DNA of 64,000 nt. Source: Polynucleobacter sp. VK25 (GTDB taxonomy: Bacteria > Pseudomonadota > Gammaproteobacteria > Burkholderiales > Burkholderiaceae). The notes under the pieces were generated by a model. The model saw only the letters and a program-made list of their open reading frames with translations. It did not search any database and was not told the origin of the DNA. The DNA lies in the NCBI RefSeq assembly GCF_018687355.1, contig NZ_CP061288.1:1870144-1934143 (forward strand), read 5' to 3'. Position numbers and translations under genes: made by a program. Below, one piece after another: positions 38,201-45,128 of the stretch. Each line of letters begins with the position of its first letter. Within the stretch, counting starts at the first letter, position 1.

Positions 38201-40037
38201 GGGCACGTAGAGCCTGACATACGTCCCATACAACTTTGTAGCGCTTGTTATCATTTAATGCCTTTTCAGGATCAACATCAGCAGGGATGGAAATAGGGAT
38301 GATGATGTATCCATATTGCTTTCCCTCTGCCTTACGCATAGCTCTACCGACAGACTGAACTACGTCGACCATCGAATTTCTTGGGTTTAAAAATAAAACC
38401 GCATCAAGAGTAGGAACATCAACGCCTTCAGATAGACACTTGGCATTTGAAAGGATTCGGCAAACATTACCCTCTTGCGATGTATCAGCCTTTAACCACT
38501 TTAATTTTGCTTGGCGCTCTAGAGAGCTCATCTTTCCATCAACGTGATCAACTTCACATTCAAGCAGATCGCCTTCCTGACCTGACTGCTCTACGAACTG
38601 CTTAACAGTTTTAGAGAATAAATCTTTGAAGTTCTTACTATCCTTGATTGATCTTGAGAAAGCTACAGCCCTTCTCATTGGGTTACCTTCGTTATGCCCT
38701 TCAATTAACTTCTTTGAGAGCCCATTCCAGCAACCGATAATTTTTATTTCATCATCATCAATTTGGAGCTCATTATCCTGTTGAAGAAACTTACTTGCGT
38801 ACGCTTCTTCAACACCAAGAACCATTACCTTGTAATCTGATAACAAGCCCTTTTCAACCGCCTCACCAAATCCTAATCTATGAAACTCGGTTCCATATAA
38901 CGCTTCGTTATCCATAGAAAATACTTCAGCATCTTCTTGATTAGCCTTGGAAACCATACTGTCAGCATAGATCTTAGGCGTAGCTGTCATATAAAGACGA
39001 CGCTTAGCTTTTAATAAATCGCCATTATGAATTCGAGTGAAATGACTATCCTCTCTATCAGACAAAGTTACACCAGTTGTTCTATGCGCTTCATCACAAA
39101 CGACTAGATCAAATTCTGGAAGTCCTTTTTCTTGGGCATCAATTACCACTTGAATAGATTGATACGTACAGAAAATGACGTTCAATTTATTGGGCTGAAA
39201 CTCTACTGAAGCCACCTTTGCCAGAATCTCGGGATCAGTTGTTGGTGGGCAAGCTAAATCATAAGTGTGAATGTCATCGCTTTCTTCAGCCCTGATAGAA
39301 ATATCTGAACAAACAATAATGCTACTGACGGGAATATTAGCTTGATTAATCCACTCATTAAAGGTCTGACTCACCAATGAAATAGATGGGGCTAAGAATA
39401 AAATAGTCCCGCCAATTTCCTCGGCTATTTTTAAACTTGTAAATGTCTTACCCGTTCCGCAAGCCATTATTAGCTTGCCCCGCTCGCCTGATTTGAATCC
39501 CTTAATTACGTTCTCTAGGGCTTTCTTCTGATGCTCTCTTATTCCATTTTTTCTGCGCTGTGGAGCAGTAAATGAATCTGTATTGAATTGCTCCCAGTCA
39601 ATAGAGCCACTCTCCATATCGTCGGTAGTCATCCGATTAATTGGAATTTTCTGATTCTTTAGAGCGTCTTCAGCGTGCTTTGTCCAGTTATCTGTTGTAG
39701 CGAAGATTAGACGGCTTGTATAAATCTCTTTGCCTGATGCTGTGAAGAAGCTATCGATGTTTGATTTATCGACAGTTGTTTTATCGCCATAGAACTTACA
39801 TTGAACAGCGCAGTAGCCTTCCGAGTACTTTTCTTTTGCTACTAGGTCAATTCCCGTGTCTACCTTACCCTCATTTCCGGGAAATTTATTCCAAATCCAA
39901 ACATCAGAAAATCTATCGGAAAACCTTGTATCGTTTTCTAGGAAGAATTTTGTAAGTCGCTCGAACTTGTCACCTTTATCACGCTCATTTTTGGCTGTTT
40001 TACGATAATGCTCAAGTAGCTCTTGAAGTGCTGACAT
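35223..40037 (-). CDS. Type ISP-like single-chain restriction-modification enzyme
   Basis: A 1604-residue protein with the LlaGI/LlaBIII (Type ISP) layout. In order: Mrr-like nuclease (about 20-150; Asp64, Gln79 and Lys81 fit the PD-QxK site); SF2 helicase-translocase (Walker A ACGTGKT 192-198, DEAH 315-318, TATP 351-354); a coupling region (about 620-830); an N6-adenine methyltransferase (DPFTGTGTF near 880, VIGNPPY near 990); and a C-terminal target-recognition region. One chain can therefore methylate, translocate and cut. All catalytic motifs look intact. It is A+T-rich, stands alone in its orientation and is divergent from the gene at 40149. Confidence 0.9.
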   Translation of the reverse strand: MSALQELLEHYRKTAKNERDKGDKFERLTKFFLENDTRFSDRFSDVWIWNKFPGNEGKVDTGIDLVAKEKYSEGYCAVQCKFYGDKTTVDKSNIDSFFTASGKEIYTSRLIFATTDNWTKHAEDALKNQKIPINRMTTDDMESGSIDWEQFNTDSFTAPQRRKNGIREHQKKALENVIKGFKSGERGKLIMACGTGKTFTSLKIAEEIGGTILFLAPSISLVSQTFNEWINQANIPVSSIIVCSDISIRAEESDDIHTYDLACPPTTDPEILAKVASVEFQPNKLNVIFCTYQSIQVVIDAQEKGLPEFDLVVCDEAHRTTGVTLSDREDSHFTRIHNGDLLKAKRRLYMTATPKIYADSMVSKANQEDAEVFSMDNEALYGTEFHRLGFGEAVEKGLLSDYKVMVLGVEEAYASKFLQQDNELQIDDDEIKIIGCWNGLSKKLIEGHNEGNPMRRAVAFSRSIKDSKNFKDLFSKTVKQFVEQSGQEGDLLECEVDHVDGKMSSLERQAKLKWLKADTSQEGNVCRILSNAKCLSEGVDVPTLDAVLFLNPRNSMVDVVQSVGRAMRKAEGKQYGYIIIPISIPADVDPEKALNDNKRYKVVWDVCQALRAHDDRFEATVNKIKFNVNKPDQIDVTIIGEGKGAGKEPQDKKTDPNKKPDIAAPSVTQLKLDLPTAETWQNAILGKIAKKCGSRDYWENWAKDVSEIAESHIDRIKLLLRGSDQEHQKAFEQFVKGLRKNLNPSVTEKDAIEMLAQHLITKPVFDALFEGYEFAKNNPVSKSFKKMIDLLEDRTFEKDQKKLDEFYDSVRRKVVGIDNAAAKQTIIKELYDKFFNLAFPGMADRLGIVYTPIEVVDFIINSADVALKKEFGLNLTDRNVHILDPFTGTGTFMVRLLQSGHIKPEDLEYKYLNDLHANEIVLLAYYIAAINIEETYHDLSVNRKYVPFDGMVLADTFQIGESKSDLEEVMFPENNKRVKKLTETPIQVVIGNPPYSAGQDSENEGNKNLKYDYLDQRIRETYAEKSNAGLLMNLYDSYIRAIRWATDRIKDKGIICYVTNNSFIDKNSMDGFRASLSDEFSSIYVFNLRGGIRGMSKELAKKEGQNVFDIMTGVAVFIFVKNPEQQSPCEIYYHDIGDSLNRAEKLEKISSAISIDGLKWDRLNPNDSHDWINQRDPAFSKFISIGNKSDTSEESIFNNYSLGVVTNRDSWAYNFSSKKLSSNMKSMIDFYNEQVTEFKKATEKDKFPSAIERQKIVEKFIDTDPKKISWTRAIKNTLGRYTAHSYRKDALVKSVYRPFCKLNMYFDRTFNEMVYQMPKIFPNNELENLAICVPNTGARRPFTALMVNKLPDLNLQDAGAQSFPLFTYEKVEEESHSEDLFAVKVEKDRFGGYTRNENISDLTLEKFRKAYESSKGKSITKEDIFYYVYGIFHSPEYKKRFDSDLKKMLPRIPLAKDFWVFSKAGRELSNWHVNYESVEPYDLIQDGEIGLGDSKLFEITKVHFPKVNGKEDRTTIIYNNRIKLGGIPLEAYEYVVNGKSALEWVMERYQVSLDKDSGITNNPNEWCLEAEDPEYILNLIKRLVRVSIESVKIINSLPKLDEVK

Positions 40038-40148
40038 ATTGAATTAATCCTGCTTATTTGTTATTTCTTATTAAATTAATAAAAAATGGTATTTTGTTAA
40101 TAATACTGAATTAACAAGCGCATCTAATGAGCTTAAGGGTTAAATTTC

Positions 40149-40601
40149 GTGCTACTCAACGATAAGAATTTTGACAAGTTATTTACAGAAGTGCGATTCT
40201 TAAAGCGGCTCGTACTTCAGAACCAAGCTGAACTTGAGCAAATTAAGTCAATCCTTGTAAATAAAGCAAAACCAGTACCGATTGGAGCCTATGTTCATAT
40301 AGGTACATCGTATGAATGGGGAACGCCAACCATCAGGATCAGCCCTGCTAATTGGAAAAAGATTAAATCAGGAATTCCCTTGAAAATTAGAGGACAAGGT
40401 TGGCGCTTTAATGATTACTTTGATGAAGTATCAGATGATCAATTCTTTAAATGGGACTACTGGGAATTTAATGGGGGTATTGGTAAACCCTTAATTGTCA
40501 CAATGCGAGATAAGCAATATGGTGATGAGGTTGTCTATAATGGAGAGTTGTATTCCTCAATGATTGAGGAGTTTAGGACTAAGCCCAAAGAACAAGCTTG
40601 A
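40149..40601 (+). CDS. Hypothetical protein divergent from the restriction enzyme
   Basis: A 150-residue protein starting at GTG 40149, behind AAGGG. The N-terminal 40 residues form a predicted coiled coil (FLKRLVLQNQAELEQIKSIL), and the rest is a beta-rich domain with many aromatic residues (DYFDEVSDDQFFKWDYWEF). I do not recognise a family. The 111-bp divergent gap with the restriction gene could hold shared control; whether this protein influences restriction is unknown. Confidence 0.6.
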   Translation: MLLNDKNFDKLFTEVRFLKRLVLQNQAELEQIKSILVNKAKPVPIGAYVHIGTSYEWGTPTIRISPANWKKIKSGIPLKIRGQGWRFNDYFDEVSDDQFFKWDYWEFNGGIGKPLIVTMRDKQYGDEVVYNGELYSSMIEEFRTKPKEQA

Positions 40602-40623
40602 TCCTTCAACCTACTGCGTTTAA

Positions 40624-41373
40624 TTACATTTCATCCTTATTCGGGAAGTATCCAAGTTCTGTATTGCGAATAGATTCAGCTACACGTTTTTTGTATCTGC
40701 TGACTGTTGAGGATATTGTCCGCCTCAAGTCAAAAGGAATGCTATCTTTTTTATATTGACTTAGTTCCTCTTGGAACTGGGGTAAATCAAGCCCAAGCTC
40801 CCAAAGTGTTAAATCGGGATTAGCCTTGGCTAAGTCATATATCTTCAGCCCAATTCTTAAAGCCTTTATGTTTGGTTGACCGCTGAATTTATAGGTTGCC
40901 TCACTTGCCTTGGCGTATTTCATTCCTTTAGCCCCGCTGTGGTTCTCTTCTACAAGCTTTCTAAACCGATCTACAAGGAATTTTTGGGGCAGATTCAGAG
41001 GAACGCTAATAACAAGTTTGCTTTTATTTACAACGGCTATCTCGCCATCTTCAAGAAGAGTTAGCCTATCCGCCTTAATAGGGTTGGCAAAAAGGTGTGC
41101 TCCACGACTATTGTCATCGGACAGCTTTTCATTCCACCACGTTTTAAAACTATCCCCCCTCACGTCACCGAAGTCTTTGTAGAGTTTTGCCAACTCTCCC
41201 TTGCCACCCAATTCGCAAGTCTTCAAGTATTTCTCACTGCGCTTCAAGTAAGCCCACCACCAGTAATAAACGGTGTCCTCCCAATGCCTTGGAGTTTTAG
41301 GTTTTTTATCAGTTCCAAATGTTGGGTGCTGATACGGGAAATGACGAGGAGGGGTTGTACGTATCTTTTTCAT
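40624..41373 (-). CDS. Hypothetical Trp-rich protein
   Basis: A 249-residue soluble basic protein that I do not recognise by function. The N-terminal region has a distinctive aromatic cluster (HWEDTVYYWWWAYLKRSEKY, about 30-50) followed by GGKGELAKLYKDFGDVRGDSFKTWW. The C-terminal part is helical with RRTISSTVSRYKKRV, which could be a DNA-binding helix. The ATG at 41373 has no clear ribosome site; a TGTTAACA palindrome lies 7 bp upstream, in the spot where one would be. Confidence 0.6.
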   Translation of the reverse strand: MKKIRTTPPRHFPYQHPTFGTDKKPKTPRHWEDTVYYWWWAYLKRSEKYLKTCELGGKGELAKLYKDFGDVRGDSFKTWWNEKLSDDNSRGAHLFANPIKADRLTLLEDGEIAVVNKSKLVISVPLNLPQKFLVDRFRKLVEENHSGAKGMKYAKASEATYKFSGQPNIKALRIGLKIYDLAKANPDLTLWELGLDLPQFQEELSQYKKDSIPFDLRRTISSTVSRYKKRVAESIRNTELGYFPNKDEM

Positions 41374-41380
41374 ATCAAAA

Positions 41381-41433
41381 TGTTAACACTTTAAATAATC
41401 TATTTAACTCTAGAGTCTACAAATATAGGGATA
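41381..41433. promoter_or_regulatory. Control region copy A with TGTTAACA palindrome
   Basis: A 53-bp segment matching copy B (41807-41859) at 43 of 53 positions. Shared elements: TGTTAACA (41381-41388), TTTAAATAAT, the interrupted palindrome TAGA-G-TCTA and a TATAG stretch (41424-41428) that could be a -10 box. It ends 81 bp before the start of the gene at 41515 and also abuts the minus-strand gene that starts at 41373. Confidence 0.55.
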
Positions 41434-41493
41434 CCTGTCAAACTTATGTTATTGAGAAATCAATGTTTAAAAGGCGATTTAGCCACTTTTTAA

Positions 41494-41501
41494 TGTTAAC
41501 A
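41494..41501. promoter_or_regulatory. TGTTAACA palindrome 2, beside the ribosome site of the 41515 gene
   Basis: An exact copy of the 8-bp palindrome, extended as TGTTAACACTT like copy A. It lies immediately before the GGAGG ribosome site (41505-41509), so a bound protein would lie within the leader of the gene at 41515. Confidence 0.4.
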
Positions 41502-41514
41502 CTTGGAGGTTTAT

Positions 41515-41820
41515 ATGTTGCGTAATAAAACAAATTTAGAGCTATTTTTTAACGCTAAGACTAACCAGTCGTATAACGAAATGTTAGCGGCAAAGCGTAG
41601 GTATGAACAGGTAGTAAGAGAGTTTGTATTGGAGTACGTGGCTTCTGAGGATGAAATTGGCGAGGCATTTGTGGACGCTCTTGCGGCTCTCAGAGAGGCT
41701 TACTCTGGAGACCCTTTCGTTGAAGACTATGAGGTCTACAGTTCCCTCCTTTTTATCCGTGTTGATCAGATTGAGCAGGGCGAAGTATTTGATATTTCTG
41801 AAGATATGTTAACAGTTTAA
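41515..41820 (+). CDS. Hypothetical acidic protein upstream of the clamp operon
   Basis: A 101-residue acidic, helical protein starting MLRNKTNLELFFNAK. The ATG at 41515 follows GGAGG at 5-nt spacing, which decides it over an in-frame TTG upstream. No motif is recognised. Its last codons (ATG TTA ACA GTT TAA) contain the third TGTTAACA palindrome, and the duplicated control region begins there. It lies between the two copies, so a regulatory role is conceivable but unproven. Confidence 0.6.
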   Translation: MLRNKTNLELFFNAKTNQSYNEMLAAKRRYEQVVREFVLEYVASEDEIGEAFVDALAALREAYSGDPFVEDYEVYSSLLFIRVDQIEQGEVFDISEDMLTV

Positions 41821-41859
41821 ATAATTAAATTAAATTTAGAGTCTACATTTATAGCAATA
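41807..41859. promoter_or_regulatory. Control region copy B with TGTTAACA palindrome
   Basis: The second copy of the 53-bp segment, 81% identical to copy A, begins inside the 3' end of the 41515 gene and ends 89 bp before the ATG at 41949. Each copy thus precedes a gene at nearly the same distance, which suggests two promoters under the same control. A further TGTTAACA lies just inside the next gene at 41963-41970. Confidence 0.55.
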
Positions 41860-41948
41860 AATTTTAAAATAGAGGTATCGGTTGAACAGCTCAAAAGGCT
41901 TATTAGGTCGTGGTTTTACATTTAATAATTAACTCAAAAGGATATTAT

Positions 41949-42590
41949 ATGAATAGCAATATTGTTAACACACAACAACCAAATGAACTAGTTATCAATA
42001 GCCCAGAAGTTATTGGCTATGCTGATACGTTCAAGACCTACTTCATCAAAACAGCAGAAAACATTCTTGAAATGGCTAAGGTGGTTTTTACCGCCAAAGA
42101 AAAGCTGGGAAAGAACCAATTTCGTGAATTTTCATATTTAATTGGCTTTGACCCAACAAGTAGCACTCTAAAGAAGCTTCAAGGGATTGGTAAGAACTAT
42201 GAAGTGCTAAGTAAGAACATTTCAGCTCTGCCAGCCAACTGGACTACCCTTTATGAAATTGCTCAGCTTCCGGAGGATAAGTTCATTGCCGCAATTGATA
42301 AGGGTGTAATCACACCTAATGTATTGGGTAGAGACGTAAAGGCACTCACTGATAATGCTAGCGCCCCAAAAGCTTCAGGATCAAAAGCTCCAAATGGAAC
42401 CAATGAAGATAAGGATTCAGGATATCGACTCACAGTTCGCCTAAGCTCATCCCCCGATAAGAAGACTATTGATAAGTTACGCAAAATTATTGCGGAATGT
42501 AGGTTAATCCAGTCTGCTGAAGTTGAATGTACCTCTTTAGAAGAGTTCTTGAAGCCTGAAGTGATTGAAGCTGAAGCTGTAGCTGCTTAA
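41949..42590 (+). CDS. DUF3102-like phage/plasmid protein, first gene of the clamp operon
   Basis: A 213-residue protein. The central part (about 20-120: FIKTAENILEMAKVVFTAKEKLGK, then WTTLYEIAQLPEDKFIAAIDKGVI) resembles the DUF3102-type helical proteins of phages and plasmids. An Ala/Ser/Lys linker (about 125-148) and a C-terminal beta-alpha domain (about 155-205) follow. The ATG at 41949, behind AAAAGGA, was chosen over an in-frame upstream codon. It precedes the clamp-loader gene by 8 bp. A DNA-replication accessory role is inferred from the operon only. Confidence 0.65.
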   Translation: MNSNIVNTQQPNELVINSPEVIGYADTFKTYFIKTAENILEMAKVVFTAKEKLGKNQFREFSYLIGFDPTSSTLKKLQGIGKNYEVLSKNISALPANWTTLYEIAQLPEDKFIAAIDKGVITPNVLGRDVKALTDNASAPKASGSKAPNGTNEDKDSGYRLTVRLSSSPDKKTIDKLRKIIAECRLIQSAEVECTSLEEFLKPEVIEAEAVAA

Positions 42591-42598
42591 GGGGGAAT

Positions 42599-43249
42599 AT
42601 GAGCTCCTTAACCACCACTTCTGATTGGGCAATTAAATATCGTCCTGCTTGTATAGGCGATGTAATCCTGCCCAAGCAAATTGAAAATCGCCTTCGGGCG
42701 TTTTCAAAAAGCTCAGGTGGCTTTTCGGTGCTTTTCCACGGCTCTCCGGGCTGTGGAAAAACCACTGTAGCCAAGTTAATAAATCCTGATAACACCTACT
42801 TCATCAACTGTACGATTAACAACTCTATTGAAGACATTCGTCAACTTCAACGGACTTGCTCAAGCTTGACCTTAACGGGGCAAAGACGATTGGTTCTGCT
42901 GGATGAGGCTGATTACCTCAGTAAAGATGCTCAGGCAGCTTTAAGGGGGTTAACTGAAGAGTTTGCCTCCGCTAATGATTTCGTGATGACTGCGAACTAT
43001 CCGGATCGCCTGCTTGACGCTATTCGGTCAAGGTTTCTTTCGGTGAATTTTGAGTTTATGGACTCTGAAGAAATGCGAGATCGAATAGTGATGTTTTTAG
43101 GTGATATCGCTATTAAGGAGGGTTTTGAACGACCCTCCAGCGCCTTACTAAAAACAATCATTAAGCGCTCCTTCCCCGATATAAGGAATATGTTGAAGGC
43201 ACTTCAATTCGAGCTACTTGAATCGGAGGAAACCAATGATCTCAACTAG
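42599..43249 (+). CDS. T4 gp44-like AAA+ clamp-loader subunit, lacking the collar
   Basis: A 216-residue AAA+ ATPase of the RFC/gp44 class. Features: KYRPACIGDVILP at 13-25 (T4 gp44 has KYRPSTIDECILP), Walker A GSPGCGKT 48-55, Walker B VLLDEAD 99-105, sensor 1 TANY 131-134, the arginine-bearing IRSRF at 142-146 (SRC position of RFC), and SFPDIRNMLKALQFE near 191-205. T4 gp44 has 319 residues; the C-terminal collar used for pentamer assembly is missing here. The gene is followed, with a 14-bp overlap, by an unknown gene and then a gp45-like clamp. The start follows AAGGGGGA. Confidence 0.88.
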   Translation: MSSLTTTSDWAIKYRPACIGDVILPKQIENRLRAFSKSSGGFSVLFHGSPGCGKTTVAKLINPDNTYFINCTINNSIEDIRQLQRTCSSLTLTGQRRLVLLDEADYLSKDAQAALRGLTEEFASANDFVMTANYPDRLLDAIRSRFLSVNFEFMDSEEMRDRIVMFLGDIAIKEGFERPSSALLKTIIKRSFPDIRNMLKALQFELLESEETNDLN

Positions 43250-43649
43250 TAATGGCGTGTTCAAAAGTTACTGCTCAAAGCATCTAAAAACTAAGTTAAT
43301 GAAGTTCAGGGATCAGGTTGCGTACATCGAATCCACCCTTATCGAGCTTGGACTAACTCCCGATAAATTTGATTTAGGGCGTGATGATGGGCATCAGTTT
43401 TTTGAGTTTCACGTAGGAACGACAGACGAAGCAAAAATGAGGTTGGTTGAAGAGAACTATGACCTTTTGGTCAATAAATCCAATACGCCTTTGGTGATGT
43501 CTATGGTTCCCTACATTTGCGCTAATTGTGACAACTTACATCTTTGTTTTTACATAAAGGCGCTTTCAGTAGAAAACCCATTTAGAGCAGGCGATCTTGA
43601 GAACCATCTGTACTTCTTTGAAGCAGATGAAACAAATTCAACACATTGA
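43236..43649 (+). CDS. Unrecognised protein between clamp loader and clamp
   Basis: A 137-residue protein starting MISTSNGVFKSYC. The ATG at 43236 is preceded by GGAGGA (43225-43230) and overlaps the clamp-loader gene by 14 bp, so translation is coupled. It has a helical N-terminal part, a central beta-rich part (FFEFHVGTTDEAKMRLVEENYDLL is broken by turns) and a Cys-X2-Cys in YICANCDNLHLC. The slot is where T4 has gp62 (clamp-loader small subunit), with regA following, but I see no convincing similarity to either. A loader partner is a reasonable hypothesis only. Confidence 0.65.
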   Translation: MISTSNGVFKSYCSKHLKTKLMKFRDQVAYIESTLIELGLTPDKFDLGRDDGHQFFEFHVGTTDEAKMRLVEENYDLLVNKSNTPLVMSMVPYICANCDNLHLCFYIKALSVENPFRAGDLENHLYFFEADETNSTH

Positions 43650-43658
43650 AAGGCACTT

Positions 43659-44312
43659 ATGAAGTTATCAAAAAATACATTCGATCATTTGAAGCACTTT
43701 TCAACCATTAATCCCAATTTTCTATTTAGAAAAGGGGCTGAGCAATCCACAATCGCTGGGTCAAGGGGTCGAGTAGTAGCAACAACCTTGGATACAAGCT
43801 TTCCATTGAATTTCCCAATTAGGGATTTGGGAATCTTTTTGAAAGCCGTTTCAAGCCTGAATGACCCTGACATTGAGTTTAGTAAGTCGAAATTAACCCT
43901 CAAAGGGAAAGACGGGAAAATTTATTTCAAGAAAAGTGATCCGAAGAATCTAGTACTTCCGAGTAAGAAAATAGCCTTCCCGGAGACTGACATTGAATTT
44001 GATATTGGCAGAGATCAATTTTCAACTCTTATCAACTCATTAAAAAAGCATCATTTTTATGATGTAATTTTCAAGGGCGATGGTAAAGCTATCGTTATTA
44101 AGACTAACGGTTCACATAGAGAAGACTATGTATTCGAGCAAAACATAGGAAAAACAGATAAAAAGTTTTCATTTAGATTTGTTGTTTCCAACCTCATATG
44201 CCCCATTGATGACTACAAAGTTTCAATAAGCAGAAAAGGAATAGCGAGATTTCAGTCGAAAAGTTCCGATTACATTTCCTACATAGCCGTAGAGAAACCA
44301 AAACCTCAATAA
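43659..44312 (+). CDS. T4 gp45-like sliding clamp
   Basis: A 217-residue protein close in length to T4 gp45 (228). The N-terminus MKLSKNTFDHLKHFSTIN matches the gp45 start MKLSKDTTALLKNFATIN, and the next blocks keep the order: PIRDLGIFLKAVSSLNDP (53-70), KSDPKNLVLPSKKIAFPE, then the second half of the clamp fold ending YKVSISRKGIARF and SDYISYIAVE. In T4 this trimeric ring tethers the polymerase and co-activates late transcription. No phage polymerase is encoded here. It is the last gene of the operon, followed by a strong terminator. Confidence 0.88.
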   Translation: MKLSKNTFDHLKHFSTINPNFLFRKGAEQSTIAGSRGRVVATTLDTSFPLNFPIRDLGIFLKAVSSLNDPDIEFSKSKLTLKGKDGKIYFKKSDPKNLVLPSKKIAFPETDIEFDIGRDQFSTLINSLKKHHFYDVIFKGDGKAIVIKTNGSHREDYVFEQNIGKTDKKFSFRFVVSNLICPIDDYKVSISRKGIARFQSKSSDYISYIAVEKPKPQ

Positions 44313-44325
44313 CTTGAATTAACTA

Positions 44326-44348
44326 ACCATCCTTCGGGGTGGTTTTTT
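44326..44348 (+). terminator. Rho-independent terminator of the clamp operon
   Basis: ACCATCC (44326-44332), a TTCG loop (44333-44336) and GGGTGGT (44337-44343) form a stable 7-bp stem with one G-T pair and a TTCG tetraloop, followed by a run of T to 44348. It lies 14 bp after the clamp stop codon. Confidence 0.85.
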
Positions 44349-44361
44349 AATGCCTAAATAG
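44349..44361 (+). repeat. AATGCCTAAATAG repeat 1
   Basis: An exact 13-bp repeat shared with 45087-45099. The CCTAAATA core resembles the T4-type late promoter TATAAATA. It lies just after the clamp-operon terminator and 130 bp before the Rep gene. Promoter function is only a hypothesis. Confidence 0.35.
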
Positions 44362-44378
44362 TATTACGAACGCTAAAC

Positions 44379-44474
44379 GTGATCTCGTCGATGTAGTACC
44401 TGATGAATTGAGTGATAGTCGCCTTGTTTGCGCCTAATTTGTGATGGATCTGGTTTGGTGATAAGCCTAATCAC
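44379..44474. other. Candidate replication origin upstream of Rep (GTGAT repeats and hairpin)
   Basis: Four direct GTGAT copies (44379, 44412, 44441, 44458) and one inverted ATCAC (44470-44474). The last pair forms a hairpin with a 5-bp stem and the 7-nt loop AAGCCTA. The region lies between the clamp terminator and the HUH Rep gene, a usual place for a rolling-circle double-strand origin. No nick site can be assigned. Confidence 0.35.
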
Positions 44475-44490
44475 ACCTAAAGGATTTGAA

Positions 44491-45078
44491 ATGACCATTA
44501 CTGACTTAGAAACACTACCCGATACATTCTTTAATCAAAGGTATGGAAGTGAAATTATTGAAAAGATTAGAAATACTGAAAAATCTAAACTGATTCGAAT
44601 GATTGATTGGATGATCTCTACTGACGAGTTAATTACATTCACCGCTACAGTTACCTTTAAGAATCTCGTTGGTTATGAAGCTTCATCTTCTATGAAGAAA
44701 GCAACTAAGTACGAGTATGAAAAACGGGTTCTAAACAAGGTCAGGAAAAGACTGTCTAGGTCACAAGACTTGTGGACAACCGTTTTACCAATAGATTTCC
44801 TAGCGATCTATGAAAAGGAACAAGGGAGCTTCTTTAAACCCACCCCAAAGGGAAACTCTCCACACCATATACACGGTTTGATTTCTGTAAAACGGGAGCA
44901 CGCCTACCGTATCTACAATTTTTGGCTTAGAGAGCTCGATAAGAGGCTCTACAAGGATCTAAAGTCAATTTCTACGGTATCTACCTTCAAAATCGAACCC
45001 ATAAGGCTGGATGAGGCTAAAAACTGGGTTAACTATATGACAAAGGGGAAGAACCCCGAGACCGACTGGTTTGTCTAA
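44491..45078 (+). CDS. HUH-type replication initiator (Rep)
   Basis: A 195-residue protein with the three features of single-Tyr HUH endonucleases: a beta-strand motif 1 (ITFTATVTF, 48-56), the metal-binding H-x-H as His126-Ile-His128 within SPHHIHGLI, and a motif 3 helix with Tyr182 and Lys185 (NWVNYMTKGKN). Rolling-circle replication or relaxase-like nicking is expected. The ATG at 44491 follows AAAGGA; an in-frame TTG upstream is less likely. It lies downstream of the clamp operon and 50 bp before a ribbon-helix-helix gene. Confidence 0.8.
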   Translation: MTITDLETLPDTFFNQRYGSEIIEKIRNTEKSKLIRMIDWMISTDELITFTATVTFKNLVGYEASSSMKKATKYEYEKRVLNKVRKRLSRSQDLWTTVLPIDFLAIYEKEQGSFFKPTPKGNSPHHIHGLISVKREHAYRIYNFWLRELDKRLYKDLKSISTVSTFKIEPIRLDEAKNWVNYMTKGKNPETDWFV

Positions 45079-45086
45079 CGTAAAAA

Positions 45087-45099
45087 AATGCCTAAATAG
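45087..45099 (+). repeat. AATGCCTAAATAG repeat 2
   Basis: Second exact copy of the 13-bp repeat. It lies 29 bp upstream of the ribbon-helix-helix gene, with the AAGGAGG ribosome site in between. The spacing would suit a promoter with a single -10-like box. Confidence 0.35.
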
Positions 45100-45128
45100 A
45101 AAAACACTTAAAAAAGGAGGTTTGGGCG

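Noticed and set aside
43236..43649. gp62 or RegA homologue
   Set aside because: The position suggests gp62 or RegA, but no convincing residue pattern matches either; it is left as unrecognised.
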